From the NCBI GenBank assembly GCA_963703665.1, contig CAVPFB010000006.1:186001-250000 (forward strand): a DNA stretch of 64,000 nucleotides, read 5' to 3'. The notes under the pieces are model-generated. The model was given only the letters and a program-made list of their open reading frames with translations. It did no database searches and was not told the origin of the DNA. A program made the translations under genes and the position numbers. Origin of the DNA: AP-15 sp963703665 (GTDB lineage: Bacteria > Pseudomonadota > Alphaproteobacteria > ATCC43930 > CGMCC-115725). The first letter of the stretch is position 1. Each line of letters opens with the position of its first letter. Shown piece by piece: positions 1-8,136 of this stretch.

Positions 1-477
1 GGCGCCGATATCGAGCGGACGGCCGATCCGCCGCCGTCGCGCCAGGGCCTGCAGCGCCAACAGGCAGCCCTGGGTCGAAGGATGCTCGCCGGTGCCGAAC
101 GCGGTTGCCGCATCGAGCATGATCCCGATCGCCCCGGCCGGAACCCTGCCCTGATAATGCGAGCCATAGACAAAGAAACGGCCGATGCGCAGCGGCGGAA
201 ACGCGACCTGGTTGTCGGCGAGCCAGTCGCGGTCGGGCAGCCTCTCCTCGGCGATCTCGACCAATTCGCCGCCGGAAGCGGCGGCGGCGAGCGCCAGCCG
301 CGCCGCCAGCTCCGCGGTCAGCACCGAGGATTTCGGATAGGCTTCGAGCCGCCATTCCTCGGGCGCGGTCTCGAAAGCGGAAACGGCGGCGGCGAGCTCG
401 TCGAAAACCGCGAACACCGCGCTCGCCGCTGCGGCGCCGCGGATCCGGGCGCGCAGATGCCGGACGCCGGCGCTCAC
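1..477 (-). CDS. prmA: Ribosomal protein L11 methyltransferase (5' part, runs off window)
   Basis: Cytoplasmic SAM-dependent enzyme that methylates ribosomal protein L11. The 159 codons visible begin at a GTG (477) and run off the left edge. Residues 126-135 read AFGTGEHPST, the PrmA signature just ahead of the SAM-binding motif, which begins (LDIGA) at the last residues present. The N-terminal part is a variable alpha/beta domain, as in the family. It lies 33 bp downstream of dnaB on the same strand, so it is probably cotranscribed with it. The start is inferred: no strong Shine-Dalgarno is visible, and an upstream start inside dnaB cannot be excluded. Confidence 0.88.
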   Translation of the reverse strand, partial: MSAGVRHLRARIRGAAAASAVFAVFDELAAAVSAFETAPEEWRLEAYPKSSVLTAELAARLALAAAASGGELVEIAEERLPDRDWLADNQVAFPPLRIGRFFVYGSHYQGRVPAGAIGIMLDAATAFGTGEHPSTQGCLLALQALARRRRIGRPLDIGA

Positions 478-510
478 CGGCGGCGACCCCGGATCGACGC
501 CGCGACCCGG

Positions 511-2037
511 TCAGGCCCCGGCCGGCAGGTGATCGGGGCCCATGAAATTGTCGAACTTGGTGGTCTCCGCGTCGAAATGCAGCTTGATCGTGCCGATCGG
601 GCCGTGCCGCTGCTTGGCGATGATGATTTCGCCGGTGCCATAGACCTCGTTGAAGCGGTTCTGCCAGCGTTCGTAGCGGTCGTTGTACTTGTCGTCGGTT
701 TCATCGGCTCGGCGCAGCGGCTGTCCGCGCGATAGATAGTATTCCTCGCGGAAGATGAACATGACCACGTCGGCATCCTGCTCGATCGAGCCCAATTCGC
801 GCAGATCGGCCAGCATCGGCCGCTTGTCCTCGCGCAGCTCGACGGCGCGCGACAGTTGCGCCGCCGCAAGCACCGGAACGTTGAGCTCCTTGGCCACCGC
901 CTTCAGACCGCGGGTGATGTCGGAAATCTCCTGCACTCGGTTCTCCAGGCTCTTCACCTGGACGGAGGGGCGCATCAGCTGCAGATAATCGACGACGATC
1001 AGGCCGAGGCCTTGCTGGCGCATCAGCCGCCGCGCGCGGGTGCGCAAGGCCGAGACGCTCAGCGCCGGGGTGTCGTCGATGAACAATGGCAATGCCTGAA
1101 GGTGATGGCTCGCCTGCACGAAGCGGTCGAAATCCTGATGGCTCACGTCGCCGCGGCGGATGCGGTCCGAGGAAATCCCGGATTCCTCGGCCAGGATGCG
1201 GGTGGCCAGCTGCTCGGCCGACATTTCGAGCGAAAAGAACCCGACCACGGCGCCGTCCTCGGCCACGGTGCGGCCGTCGGCGGCGCGGGCCGCGCGGTAC
1301 GCCTTGGCCGCGTTGAAGGCGATGTTGGTGGCGAGCGCCGACTTTCCCATCGACGGCCGGCCGCCGAGGATCACCAGGTCGGAGGGATGCAGCCCGCCGA
1401 GCTTCTGGTCGAGATCGACAAAGCCGGTGGCCACGCCGACCGTCTTGCCGCTGCGCTTGAACGCCGCCTCCGCCATGTTGATGGCGCTGGTCAGCGGCAC
1501 GCTGAAGGCGCGAAAGCCGCCTTCGCTCTGGCCGGCGGTGGAAAGATCGAACAGCTTTTTCTCGGCCCGCTCGATCTGCTCAGTGGCCCGGTCGTCGAGA
1601 TCGTGGCGAAAGGCGTCGTTGACGACGTCCTCGCCCAGCGTGATCAGCTGGCGCCGCAGATAGAGGTCGTGGATCGCCCGCCCGTAATCCTCGGCGTTGA
1701 TGATCGTCACCGCGGCGCCGGCGAGCCGGGCCAGATATTGCGCGCCGCCGATCTCCGCGAGCGCGCCATCCTGGTCGAACAGGTTTTTGAGGGTGACCGG
1801 GTTGGCGATCTGGCCGCGCTCGATCAGCTTGCCGATCGCCGCGAAGACGCGGGCGTGCACCGCGTTGCCGAAATGCTCGGCCTGCAGAAACTCCGAGACC
1901 CGCGGATAGGCCGCGTTGTTGATCAGCATGGCGCCCAACAGCGCCTGCTCGGCCTCGGTATTGAAGGGCGGGGTGCGAATGAGCTCGGGGTCGGTGTCGC
2001 GCAGCGGCGTGACCCGGGCGGCCGTCGTCGTTTCCAT
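511..2037 (-). CDS. dnaB: Replicative DNA helicase DnaB
   Basis: Hexameric 5'-3' helicase that unwinds DNA at the replication fork and recruits primase. The 508-residue length fits the family. The N-terminal DnaB domain (about residues 22-125) contains the typical NTEAEQALLGAML start. The RecA-like domain carries Walker A GGRPSMGKSA at 225-234, the FFSLEMS segment and a VVDYLQLM Walker B-like strand. No intein or insertion is present. It sits in the conserved rpsF-rpsR-rplI-dnaB neighbourhood, here with cfa placed between rplI and dnaB. Confidence 0.97.
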   Translation of the reverse strand: METTTAARVTPLRDTDPELIRTPPFNTEAEQALLGAMLINNAAYPRVSEFLQAEHFGNAVHARVFAAIGKLIERGQIANPVTLKNLFDQDGALAEIGGAQYLARLAGAAVTIINAEDYGRAIHDLYLRRQLITLGEDVVNDAFRHDLDDRATEQIERAEKKLFDLSTAGQSEGGFRAFSVPLTSAINMAEAAFKRSGKTVGVATGFVDLDQKLGGLHPSDLVILGGRPSMGKSALATNIAFNAAKAYRAARAADGRTVAEDGAVVGFFSLEMSAEQLATRILAEESGISSDRIRRGDVSHQDFDRFVQASHHLQALPLFIDDTPALSVSALRTRARRLMRQQGLGLIVVDYLQLMRPSVQVKSLENRVQEISDITRGLKAVAKELNVPVLAAAQLSRAVELREDKRPMLADLRELGSIEQDADVVMFIFREEYYLSRGQPLRRADETDDKYNDRYERWQNRFNEVYGTGEIIIAKQRHGPIGTIKLHFDAETTKFDNFMGPDHLPAGA

Positions 2038-2111
2038 GCGCCAAGGCTACCATCGGCAGCCGGTGGGAGCCGTCGGCAATACGATCCACATGCTGTGGAA
2101 GGCGGGAATCG

Positions 2112-3353
2112 TCAGGCGGCGCGCTCGGCGGCGGCGCGCTCGGCAACGGGGCTGTGCTCGCGTTCCCAATCGAGCATGTAATCGCGGGTCAGCGGCACGG
2201 TGTCGACCTGCTTGGCCAGCTGCATCTGAAAGACCAGATGGCCGGAGCGGCGGAACGCGATCTCGGAGCCGACCAGATAGAGTTCCCACATCCGGCAGAA
2301 GCGCTCGTCGTAGATCGCGCGCAGGCGGTCGCGATTTTGCTCGAAACGGCGCCGCCACGCCCGCAACGTCTGCGCGTAATGCAGCCGCAGGATCTCGATG
2401 TCGGTGATCCACAGCCGCACCCGCTCGACCACCGGGACGACCTCCGAGAGGGCCGGAGCGTAGCCGCCGGGAAAAATGTATTTGCGCAGCCAAGGGTGGG
2501 TCGAGCCCGGCCCGTCCATGCGGCCGATCGAATGCAACAGAGCCACTCCGTCCGGCGTCAGCAGCGACTTCAACTTGGTGAAGAAGGTCCGGTAGTGGTT
2601 AATGCCGACGTGCTCGAACATGCCGACCGAGACGATCCGGTCGTATTGCCCGTCTTCCTCGCGGTAGTCGCGCAGGTGAAAGCGGATGCGGTCGGAGAGG
2701 CCGGCAGCAGCGGCGCGGCGCATCGATACCTGGTGCTGCTCGACCGAGAGCGTCAGCCCGGTCACGTCGGCGCCGCACTCATCGGCGAGATAGAGCGCCA
2801 GCCCGCCCCAGCCTGAGCCGATGTCGAGCACCTTTTGCCCGGGCTCGATCATCAGCTTGGCCGCGATGTGCCGCTTTTTGTCGAGCTGCGCGGTATCGAG
2901 ATCGTCGTGCCCGCCGCGGAAATAAGCGCATGAATATTGCCGGTCCCGATCGAGAAACAGATCGTAGAGCTGGTCCGACAGATCGTAATGATGCGCCGCA
3001 TTCTGCCGGGCGCGCGACAGCGGATTATACTGATGAACCCGGCGCAGAAATGTGGACGACCCGTTGAGCACACGCGACAGCGCTCCCTCCGGCAGCGCTT
3101 CGAGATTGAGCTCCAACAGATCGATCAGGTCGTAGAGGCCACCTTCCTCGATTGTCAGGGTGCCGTCGACATACGCTTCCGGCAGATGGAGACGCGGCCT
3201 GACGAGCAGCTTCCAGCGCAATGCCGGGTCGTGCAGGCGGATCGCGACGCTCGGCCCCGGGGCGCCCACGATCAGGTGGGAGGCGCCGCCGGCATCGGTG
3301 ATGCGGAGCCGGCCGATGGAGATGACCCTGTCGAAAAGACGCGCGAGCAGCAT
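2112..3353 (-). CDS. cfa: Cyclopropane-fatty-acyl-phospholipid synthase
   Basis: SAM-dependent enzyme that adds a methylene bridge to unsaturated acyl chains of membrane phospholipids; 413 residues, full length. An N-terminal lipid-binding-like region is followed by HHYDLSDQLYDLFLD (121-135), typical of CFA synthases, and SAM motif VLDIGSGWGG (175-184). The FEHVG segment and a C-terminal helical region with a conserved tyrosine/arginine-rich tail are present. It lies between rplI and dnaB, an uncommon insertion in this ribosomal/replication cluster. Related mycolic-acid-type methyltransferases share the fold, but CFA synthase fits best. Confidence 0.92.
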   Translation of the reverse strand: MLLARLFDRVISIGRLRITDAGGASHLIVGAPGPSVAIRLHDPALRWKLLVRPRLHLPEAYVDGTLTIEEGGLYDLIDLLELNLEALPEGALSRVLNGSSTFLRRVHQYNPLSRARQNAAHHYDLSDQLYDLFLDRDRQYSCAYFRGGHDDLDTAQLDKKRHIAAKLMIEPGQKVLDIGSGWGGLALYLADECGADVTGLTLSVEQHQVSMRRAAAAGLSDRIRFHLRDYREEDGQYDRIVSVGMFEHVGINHYRTFFTKLKSLLTPDGVALLHSIGRMDGPGSTHPWLRKYIFPGGYAPALSEVVPVVERVRLWITDIEILRLHYAQTLRAWRRRFEQNRDRLRAIYDERFCRMWELYLVGSEIAFRRSGHLVFQMQLAKQVDTVPLTRDYMLDWEREHSPVAERAAAERAA

Positions 3354-3404
3354 CGTGCCGAGACCGTAGAGGAAGCCGACGCCGCACTATTCACGAAGTG
3401 CCGG

Positions 3405-3425
3405 AGCGAACGCAAGACGTTCGCT
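3405..3425 (-). other. Perfect 8-bp hairpin between rplI and cfa
   Basis: AGCGAACG and CGTTCGCT form a perfect 8-bp stem with a five-base loop, 20 bases past the rplI stop on the minus strand. There is no T-tract after it, so it is not a classic intrinsic terminator. It could be a weak terminator, an RNA-processing site or an mRNA 3'-end stabiliser separating the ribosomal genes from cfa. Confidence 0.35.
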
Positions 3426-3430
3426 GCGCA

Positions 3431-3456
3431 ATCAGGGGTTCCGATCAGGGGTTCTC
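3431..3456 (-). repeat. 13-bp tandem duplication at the rplI stop codon
   Basis: Two adjacent 13-base units share ATCAGGGGTTC (3431-3441 and 3444-3454). The rplI stop codon lies in the second unit, so the duplication straddles the end of the gene. It looks like a small replication-slippage event. Confidence 0.6.
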
Positions 3457-4008
3457 TGGGGCGGCGGCGGTGTCAGCCGGCTCGGCCGCTTCCTCTTCGG
3501 GCTCGTCCTCGTCGCGCTGGCGCAACGGGTCGATGCCCCGCGCCTGCATGCGGGCCTCCTCGGCCGACTGGGCGACGTTGGCGACGACGGTGACCGAGAC
3601 TTCCGGATGGAGCATGATCCGCAGCGGGTGAAGCCCCAAAGTCTTGATCGGCCGGTCGAGGGCGACTTGGCGCTTTTCGATCGTGAAGCCCGCCGCGGTG
3701 ACCGCCTCGGCGATGTCGCGGGCCGCAACCGAGCCGTAGAGCTGCCCGCTCTCGCCGGCTTGGCGAACGATCACCACGGTCAGCCCTTCGAGCTTGCCGC
3801 CGACTTCGCCGGCCTCGGCCTTGCGCTGAAGGTTGTTGGCTTCGAGCTGGGCGCGCTGGGTTTCGAAATAGGCGAGGTTGTCCTTGGTCGCGCGCAGCGC
3901 CTTTTTTTGCGGCAGCAGGTAGTTGCGGGCAAAGCCCGGCCGCACCTTGACCAGCTGGCCCATCTGGCCGAGCTTTTCCACGCGTTCGAGCAGGATCAGT
4001 TCAATCAT
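3445..4008 (-). CDS. rplI: 50S ribosomal protein L9
   Basis: Ribosomal protein L9, a two-domain 23S rRNA-binding protein. The 187 residues start MIELILLERVEKLGQMG, followed by the family motif VKVRPGFARNYLLP and the long connecting helix. The chosen ATG at 4008 has GGAGG a few bases upstream; a longer reading frame exists but lacks these features. The C-terminus carries an acidic, Ala/Pro-rich tail of about 35 residues (EDEPEEEAAEP...) beyond the usual roughly 150-residue length, common in alphaproteobacteria. The start overlaps the stop of the DUF2232 gene by 8 bp, suggesting translational coupling. Confidence 0.96.
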   Translation of the reverse strand: MIELILLERVEKLGQMGQLVKVRPGFARNYLLPQKKALRATKDNLAYFETQRAQLEANNLQRKAEAGEVGGKLEGLTVVIVRQAGESGQLYGSVAARDIAEAVTAAGFTIEKRQVALDRPIKTLGLHPLRIMLHPEVSVTVVANVAQSAEEARMQARGIDPLRQRDEDEPEEEAAEPADTAAAPENP

Positions 4009-4945
4009 CGATTTTTCCTCCGGCTGATCGAGGCTGGGCGAAGCGCCGCCGCAATCCGAGCGGCCCATCGAGCAGGCCCAGTACGGCAATCACCAACAGC
4101 GGCCAGCCGAACAGACCGGCCAGCACATAGAAGATCGCCAGCGGGATCTGCGGCCGCGCCAGCCGGCGCACCAGGGCGTGCAGCACCGCCAGCCCGGCGA
4201 GGCACATCGGCAGCGCCAGCACGATCATCACGTTGACCCCGAAAAAACGCGCCGTGCCGCCAAACGCGCTCGCCGCGGCGGCGACCGCCAGCAGCAGCGT
4301 GATCCAATTCGGCAGGCTCAGCGCGGCGAGGTCGGGAGATGGGCGCCAAGCCAGCCCGAACCGCGCCAGCACGCCTTGAGCGAGGATGGCGCTGCTCGCC
4401 GTCATCATCATCCACGACCCGACGACGACTCCGGGGATGACCAGGGTGAGCACCGCCGTCAGCGCGTCGCGGGTGGCCCCGCTCTCGTCGACGAAACGAT
4501 CGATCGCCGGCGCCAGCGCGTGACGCAGCAACGCCTCGATGCTGCCCGGTCCGCCGAGGACCAGCAGGGCCGCCGCGAACGCGGCGAGGCCGAGCCCGGT
4601 CAGCCATCCGGTGAGCAGCCCCGGCGGATACCATTCGAGCGCGCCCGAGGGTCCGCTGCGGGCCAGCAACGCCTGCCGCACCAATACGACAACGGGCACG
4701 GCATAGAGCCCGGCGAACAGCGCCGCCGCGACAATATCGCTCGCCGCGAGCAGAACGGCCGAGGCGGTCAGCCCGGCTGTCGCCGCCGCCCCGACACCAA
4801 GCCACAGGCCGGCGGCGAACAACGGGAGCTGAGCCAGATAGGCGAGGATCGCGGCACTCGGCGAACCGGTCAGCACCGCCAGATAAAAACCGGCGCCGAG
4901 GGCGCCTAACAGCGCCCCCGATCCGGCGCTTCCGAGCCGACCCAC
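4001..4945 (-). CDS. DUF2232 family integral membrane protein
   Basis: Multi-pass inner-membrane protein of 314 residues with roughly eight hydrophobic segments rich in Leu, Ala and Val. DUF2232 proteins commonly sit between rpsR and rplI in alphaproteobacteria, as here, and resemble S-component or YybS-like membrane proteins. Their function is unknown. It starts at a GTG with a weak ribosome binding site 39 bases after rpsR and overlaps rplI at its end. No catalytic motif is visible. Confidence 0.85.
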   Translation of the reverse strand: MGRLGSAGSGALLGALGAGFYLAVLTGSPSAAILAYLAQLPLFAAGLWLGVGAAATAGLTASAVLLAASDIVAAALFAGLYAVPVVVLVRQALLARSGPSGALEWYPPGLLTGWLTGLGLAAFAAALLVLGGPGSIEALLRHALAPAIDRFVDESGATRDALTAVLTLVIPGVVVGSWMMMTASSAILAQGVLARFGLAWRPSPDLAALSLPNWITLLLAVAAAASAFGGTARFFGVNVMIVLALPMCLAGLAVLHALVRRLARPQIPLAIFYVLAGLFGWPLLVIAVLGLLDGPLGLRRRFAQPRSAGGKIDD

Positions 4946-4984
4946 GGCAATTCGCGAGATGACGGCGCCGGCCTCACTCGGCCG

Positions 4985-5251
4985 CTATTTCACCATGTAG
5001 GGCAACAGGCCGAGAAACCGCGCCCGCTTGATCGCCTGCGCCAGCTCGCGCTGCCGCTTGGTCGAGACCGCGGTGATGCGGCTCGGCACGATCTTGCCGC
5101 GCTCGGAGACGAAGCGCTGCAGCAGCTTGATGTCTTTGTAGTCGATCTTGGGGGCGTTCGGGCCCGAGAACGGGCACGATTTGCGCCGCCGAAAGAACGG
5201 CCGGCGGGTCGCGCCGCCGCGTCCCCGCTCGCCCGCGGACTGGCTTTCCAT
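4985..5251 (-). CDS. rpsR: 30S ribosomal protein S18
   Basis: Small-subunit protein that pairs with S6 on the 16S rRNA central domain; 88 residues with the typical KIDYKDIKLLQRFVSERGKI and KRQRELAQAIKRARFLGLLPY core. The N-terminus is basic and carries an RRRKSCPFSG segment. The ATG immediately follows the rpsF stop codon with no spacer, so the two are translationally coupled. Confidence 0.97.
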   Translation of the reverse strand: MESQSAGERGRGGATRRPFFRRRKSCPFSGPNAPKIDYKDIKLLQRFVSERGKIVPSRITAVSTKRQRELAQAIKRARFLGLLPYMVK

Positions 5252-5755
5252 TTAGGGCTCCACCGCTTCGGCTGCGGCCGGTGCGGGCGCCGGGCGCTCC
5301 GGCGCCGAGCGCTCGCCCTGCGCGCCGCTGGGCCGCTCGCCGCCGGCGGGCCGATCGGCCCCGCCGTCACGGGCATCGCGCGATTCGCCATAGCGGTCGC
5401 GGTCGCCGCGGCGACCGCGGTCGTCGCGGCTGCCGCGGCTCTGCATGACCGCTGACGGGCCTTCCTCGAGCGCGTCGACCCGAATCGTCAGATAGCGCAG
5501 CACGTCCTCGTTGATCCGCATCGTGCGTTCGAGCTCGGCGATCGCCGCCGCCGGCGCCGTCAAATTCATCAGAACGTAATGCCCCTTGCGGTTTTTGCGC
5601 ATGCGATACGCGAGGTTGCGCAGCCCCCAATATTCGCGCTTCTTGACCTCGCCGCCATTCTCGGCGATCAGCTGGGCAAAGCTGTCGGTGAGAGCGTCGG
5701 CCTGGGCGCCGGAAATGTCCTGGCGCGCGATGAACACGTTTTCGTACAACGGCAT
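5252..5755 (-). CDS. rpsF: 30S ribosomal protein S6
   Basis: S6 of the small ribosomal subunit; 167 residues. The core (about 1-100) begins MPLYENVFIARQDIS and contains the KREYWGLRNLAYRMRKNRKGHY strand region. It is followed by a long disordered tail rich in Arg, Gly, Asp, Pro and Ala, as in many alphaproteobacteria. The ATG at 5755 is chosen because homology begins there; a much longer open frame upstream is antisense to fabD. It is the first gene of the operon, with a sigma70-like promoter about 95 bp upstream. Confidence 0.96.
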   Translation of the reverse strand: MPLYENVFIARQDISGAQADALTDSFAQLIAENGGEVKKREYWGLRNLAYRMRKNRKGHYVLMNLTAPAAAIAELERTMRINEDVLRYLTIRVDALEEGPSAVMQSRGSRDDRGRRGDRDRYGESRDARDGGADRPAGGERPSGAQGERSAPERPAPAPAAAEAVEP

Positions 5756-5846
5756 AGGAACCAGATCCCTTTTGGCTGATAGGCTCCGGCGACGCGCACG
5801 CGCCGGCCGGGGCGAGCCGGCCGCAGCCGGCAAGGGCACGGCGCGC

Positions 5847-5874
5847 ACTATACAGAAAGCGGCCGGCGGGACAA
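5847..5874 (-). promoter_or_regulatory. Predicted sigma70-type promoter of the rpsF operon
   Basis: On the minus strand, TTGTCC (5874-5869) and TATAGT (5852-5847) are separated by 16 bases, upstream of rpsF. The predicted transcript would have a GC-rich leader of about 85 bases with self-complementary GCCGG/CCGGC stretches. S6-S18 leader autoregulation is known in many bacteria, but I cannot assign the motif here. Confidence 0.5.
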
Positions 5875-5940
5875 GATGGCGATCGCGGCTCCAGGCCGAT
5901 GCCGGGGCGTCGACGCCGGGGTGTGGGGGATGCGTTCGGG

Positions 5941-6897
5941 ATGAAGCGTGCATTGGTGTTTCCCGGCCAGGGATCGCAGGCGGTCGGCATGGGGCGCGGC
6001 CTCGCCGATGCCTTTCCGGCCGCCCGCCTCCTGTTCGAAGAAATCGACGAGGCGCTGTCGCAGCCGCTCTCCCGGCTGATGTTCGAGGGGCCGGAGAGCG
6101 AGCTGAGGTTGACCGAAAACGCGCAGCCCGCTCTGATGGCGGCGAGCCTCGCGGCGATCCGCGTGCTCGAAGCCGAGGGTGGCCTCGATTTCGGCCGGCA
6201 TGTCGCCTTTGTCGCCGGGCATTCGCTGGGCGAGTACTCGGCGCTGGCCGCGGCACACGCACTCGCGATCGGCGATGCGGCGCGGCTGCTGAAATTGCGC
6301 GGGCGGGCGATGCAGCGCGCGGTGCCGGTCGGCGCGGGGGCGATGGCGGCGCTGATCGGGCTCGATGTCGCAACCGCGCGCGCCGTTGCCGCCGAAGCGG
6401 CGCGGGCCGGTGTGGACAGCGATGAAATCTGCTCGGTGGCGAACGACAACGCGCCGGGGCAAGCCGTCGTCAGCGGCCATCGCGGCGCCGTCGAGCGCGC
6501 CATAACAATCGCCCGCGAACATGGGGCGCGCCGCTCGGTCATGCTGCCGGTCAGCGCCCCCTTTCACTCGCCGCTGCTGGCGTCGGCGGCCGCGGCGATG
6601 GCCGAGGCGCTCGGCCTGGTGGTGCTGCGCCCGCCCCTGGTGCCGCTCGTCGCCAATGTGTCGGCGCGCCCGGTGAGTGCCCCCGCCGAGATCGAGCGAC
6701 TGCTCGTTACCCAGGTCACGGCGATGGTGCGGTGGCGCGAGAGCGTGCTGTTTCTCGCCGCTTGCGGGGTCACCGAGATCGTCGAGATCGGCGCCGGGCG
6801 CGTGCTCGCCGGACTGGTCAAGCGGATCGCTCCCGATCTCGCCGCGCTCTCGGTCGGCCTCCCGGCCGAGGTCGAAGCGCTGATCGCGGCGCTCTGA
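5941..6897 (+). CDS. fabD: Malonyl-CoA:ACP transacylase
   Basis: Transfers malonyl from CoA to acyl carrier protein for chain elongation; 318 residues. It starts MKRALVFPGQGSQ. The nucleophile elbow GHSLG at 93-97 gives Ser95, and the catalytic His is in SAPFHS (His209). The ATG at 5941 is chosen because family homology begins there. First gene of a fab cluster: fabG follows 12 bases after its stop. Divergent from rpsF. Confidence 0.97.
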   Translation: MKRALVFPGQGSQAVGMGRGLADAFPAARLLFEEIDEALSQPLSRLMFEGPESELRLTENAQPALMAASLAAIRVLEAEGGLDFGRHVAFVAGHSLGEYSALAAAHALAIGDAARLLKLRGRAMQRAVPVGAGAMAALIGLDVATARAVAAEAARAGVDSDEICSVANDNAPGQAVVSGHRGAVERAITIAREHGARRSVMLPVSAPFHSPLLASAAAAMAEALGLVVLRPPLVPLVANVSARPVSAPAEIERLLVTQVTAMVRWRESVLFLAACGVTEIVEIGAGRVLAGLVKRIAPDLAALSVGLPAEVEALIAAL

Positions 6898-6909
6898 GGG
6901 CGGTCGCGG

Positions 6910-7647
6910 GTGTTCGATCTCTCCGGCCGGACGGCGTTGGTGACGGGCGCCTCGGGCGGCATCGGCGGGGCGACCGCCCGGGCGCTGCATGCACAGGGGG
7001 CGACGCTGACGCTGGCCGGCACGCGCGAGCCGGCATTGCAGGCGCTGGCCGACGACCTCGGCGAGCGCGCTCATGTCGGGCTTGCCGATCTCACCGATCC
7101 GCGGGCCTGCGAGCGTCTGGTGCGGGAGGCCGAGGCGGCGATGGGGCAGATCGACATCCTCGTCAACAATGCCGGAGTGACGCGCGACGGTCTGGCGCTG
7201 CGGATCACGGACGAGGATTGGCAAGCCGTCATCGAGATCGATTTGACCGCCGCGTTTCGGCTGACCCGCGCGGTGCTGCGCGGCATGGTGCGGCGGCGGC
7301 ACGGACGGGTGATCGGAGTCAGCTCGGTCGTCGCCGCGACCGGCAATCCCGGCCAAGCCAATTATGCGGCGGCCAAGGCGGGCCTGATCGGCATGTCGAA
7401 ATCGATCGCGGCCGAGGTCGCCGGCCGCGGCATCACCGTCAACTGCGTCGCCCCGGGGCTGATCGAGACGGCGATGACCGACAAGCTGGCGACCGAGCAG
7501 CGCACCCGGCTCGGCACGGCGATTCCGCTGGGGCGGTTCGGCACCGCTGGCGACGTCGCCGCCGCGATCGTCTATCTGGCCAGCGCCGAGGCCGCCTATG
7601 TCACCGGTCAAACCTTGCACGTCAACGGCGGGATGGCCATGCTGTAG
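6910..7647 (+). CDS. fabG: 3-oxoacyl-[ACP] reductase
   Basis: NADPH-dependent short-chain dehydrogenase that reduces 3-oxoacyl-ACP; 245 residues. It has the Rossmann glycine motif TGASGGIG (12-19), the NNAG motif (86-89), catalytic Ser138/139 and YxxxK at Tyr152/Lys156. The C-terminal GQTLHVNGGMAM is typical of FabG. It starts with GTG at 6910, 12 bp after fabD. Its position between fabD and acpP supports the FabG call over a generic SDR. Confidence 0.95.
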   Translation: MFDLSGRTALVTGASGGIGGATARALHAQGATLTLAGTREPALQALADDLGERAHVGLADLTDPRACERLVREAEAAMGQIDILVNNAGVTRDGLALRITDEDWQAVIEIDLTAAFRLTRAVLRGMVRRRHGRVIGVSSVVAATGNPGQANYAAAKAGLIGMSKSIAAEVAGRGITVNCVAPGLIETAMTDKLATEQRTRLGTAIPLGRFGTAGDVAAAIVYLASAEAAYVTGQTLHVNGGMAML

Positions 7648-7678
7648 CTGCGCCCGCGGCCGGACCGATTCAGTCGAA

Positions 7679-7708
7679 TTGGCACCGCTGGCGGAACTGT
7701 GATATGTC
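7679..7708 (+). promoter_or_regulatory. Possible internal promoter before acpP
   Basis: TTGGCA (7679-7684) and TATGTC (7703-7708) with an 18-base spacer lie in the 167-base gap between fabG and acpP. Extra transcription of acpP from an internal promoter is common because ACP is abundant. The match is moderate. Confidence 0.35.
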
Positions 7709-7814
7709 ACCGCGCCTTGATCGCGGCCCCCGACGGCGACAACTATGACGGCGGATGGCGCCCGGATTTGCGTGCCGAGACCAATTTCAAGCCAGCCACT
7801 GAGGGGATGAACGA

Positions 7815-8048
7815 ATGAGCGACGTCGCCGAGCGGGTCAAAAAGATCGTCGTCGAGCATTTGGGCGTCGACGAGTCGAAAGTGACCGAGAACGCCAGCTT
7901 TATCGACGATCTCGGCGCCGACAGCCTCGACACGGTCGAACTCGTGATGGCCTTCGAAGAAGAATTCGGCTGCGAGATCCCGGACGATGCGGCGGAAAAG
8001 ATCGTGACGGTCAAGGATGCGGTCAGCTTTATCGAATCGCATGGCTGA
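7815..8048 (+). CDS. acpP: Acyl carrier protein
   Basis: Small acidic carrier of acyl chains, 77 residues. The phosphopantetheine attachment site is Ser37 in the DLGADSLDTVE motif. Sequence and length are canonical. A GAGGGG ribosome binding site precedes the ATG. It sits between fabG and fabF as in most proteobacteria. Confidence 0.97.
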   Translation: MSDVAERVKKIVVEHLGVDESKVTENASFIDDLGADSLDTVELVMAFEEEFGCEIPDDAAEKIVTVKDAVSFIESHG

Positions 8049-8136
8049 GCGGCCCGAACCGGCTGCCGGTCGCCCACTCGCCGCGCGGGTCGCTCGCACG
8101 TGACCCTCCGTGCGTTTGGCTGGCTGTGAGCAGGGG

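Noticed and set aside
5848..7710. Long open frame opposite fabD and fabG
   Set aside because: Antisense to two clear housekeeping genes; its composition is that of a shadow frame in GC-rich DNA, with no start signal or homology.
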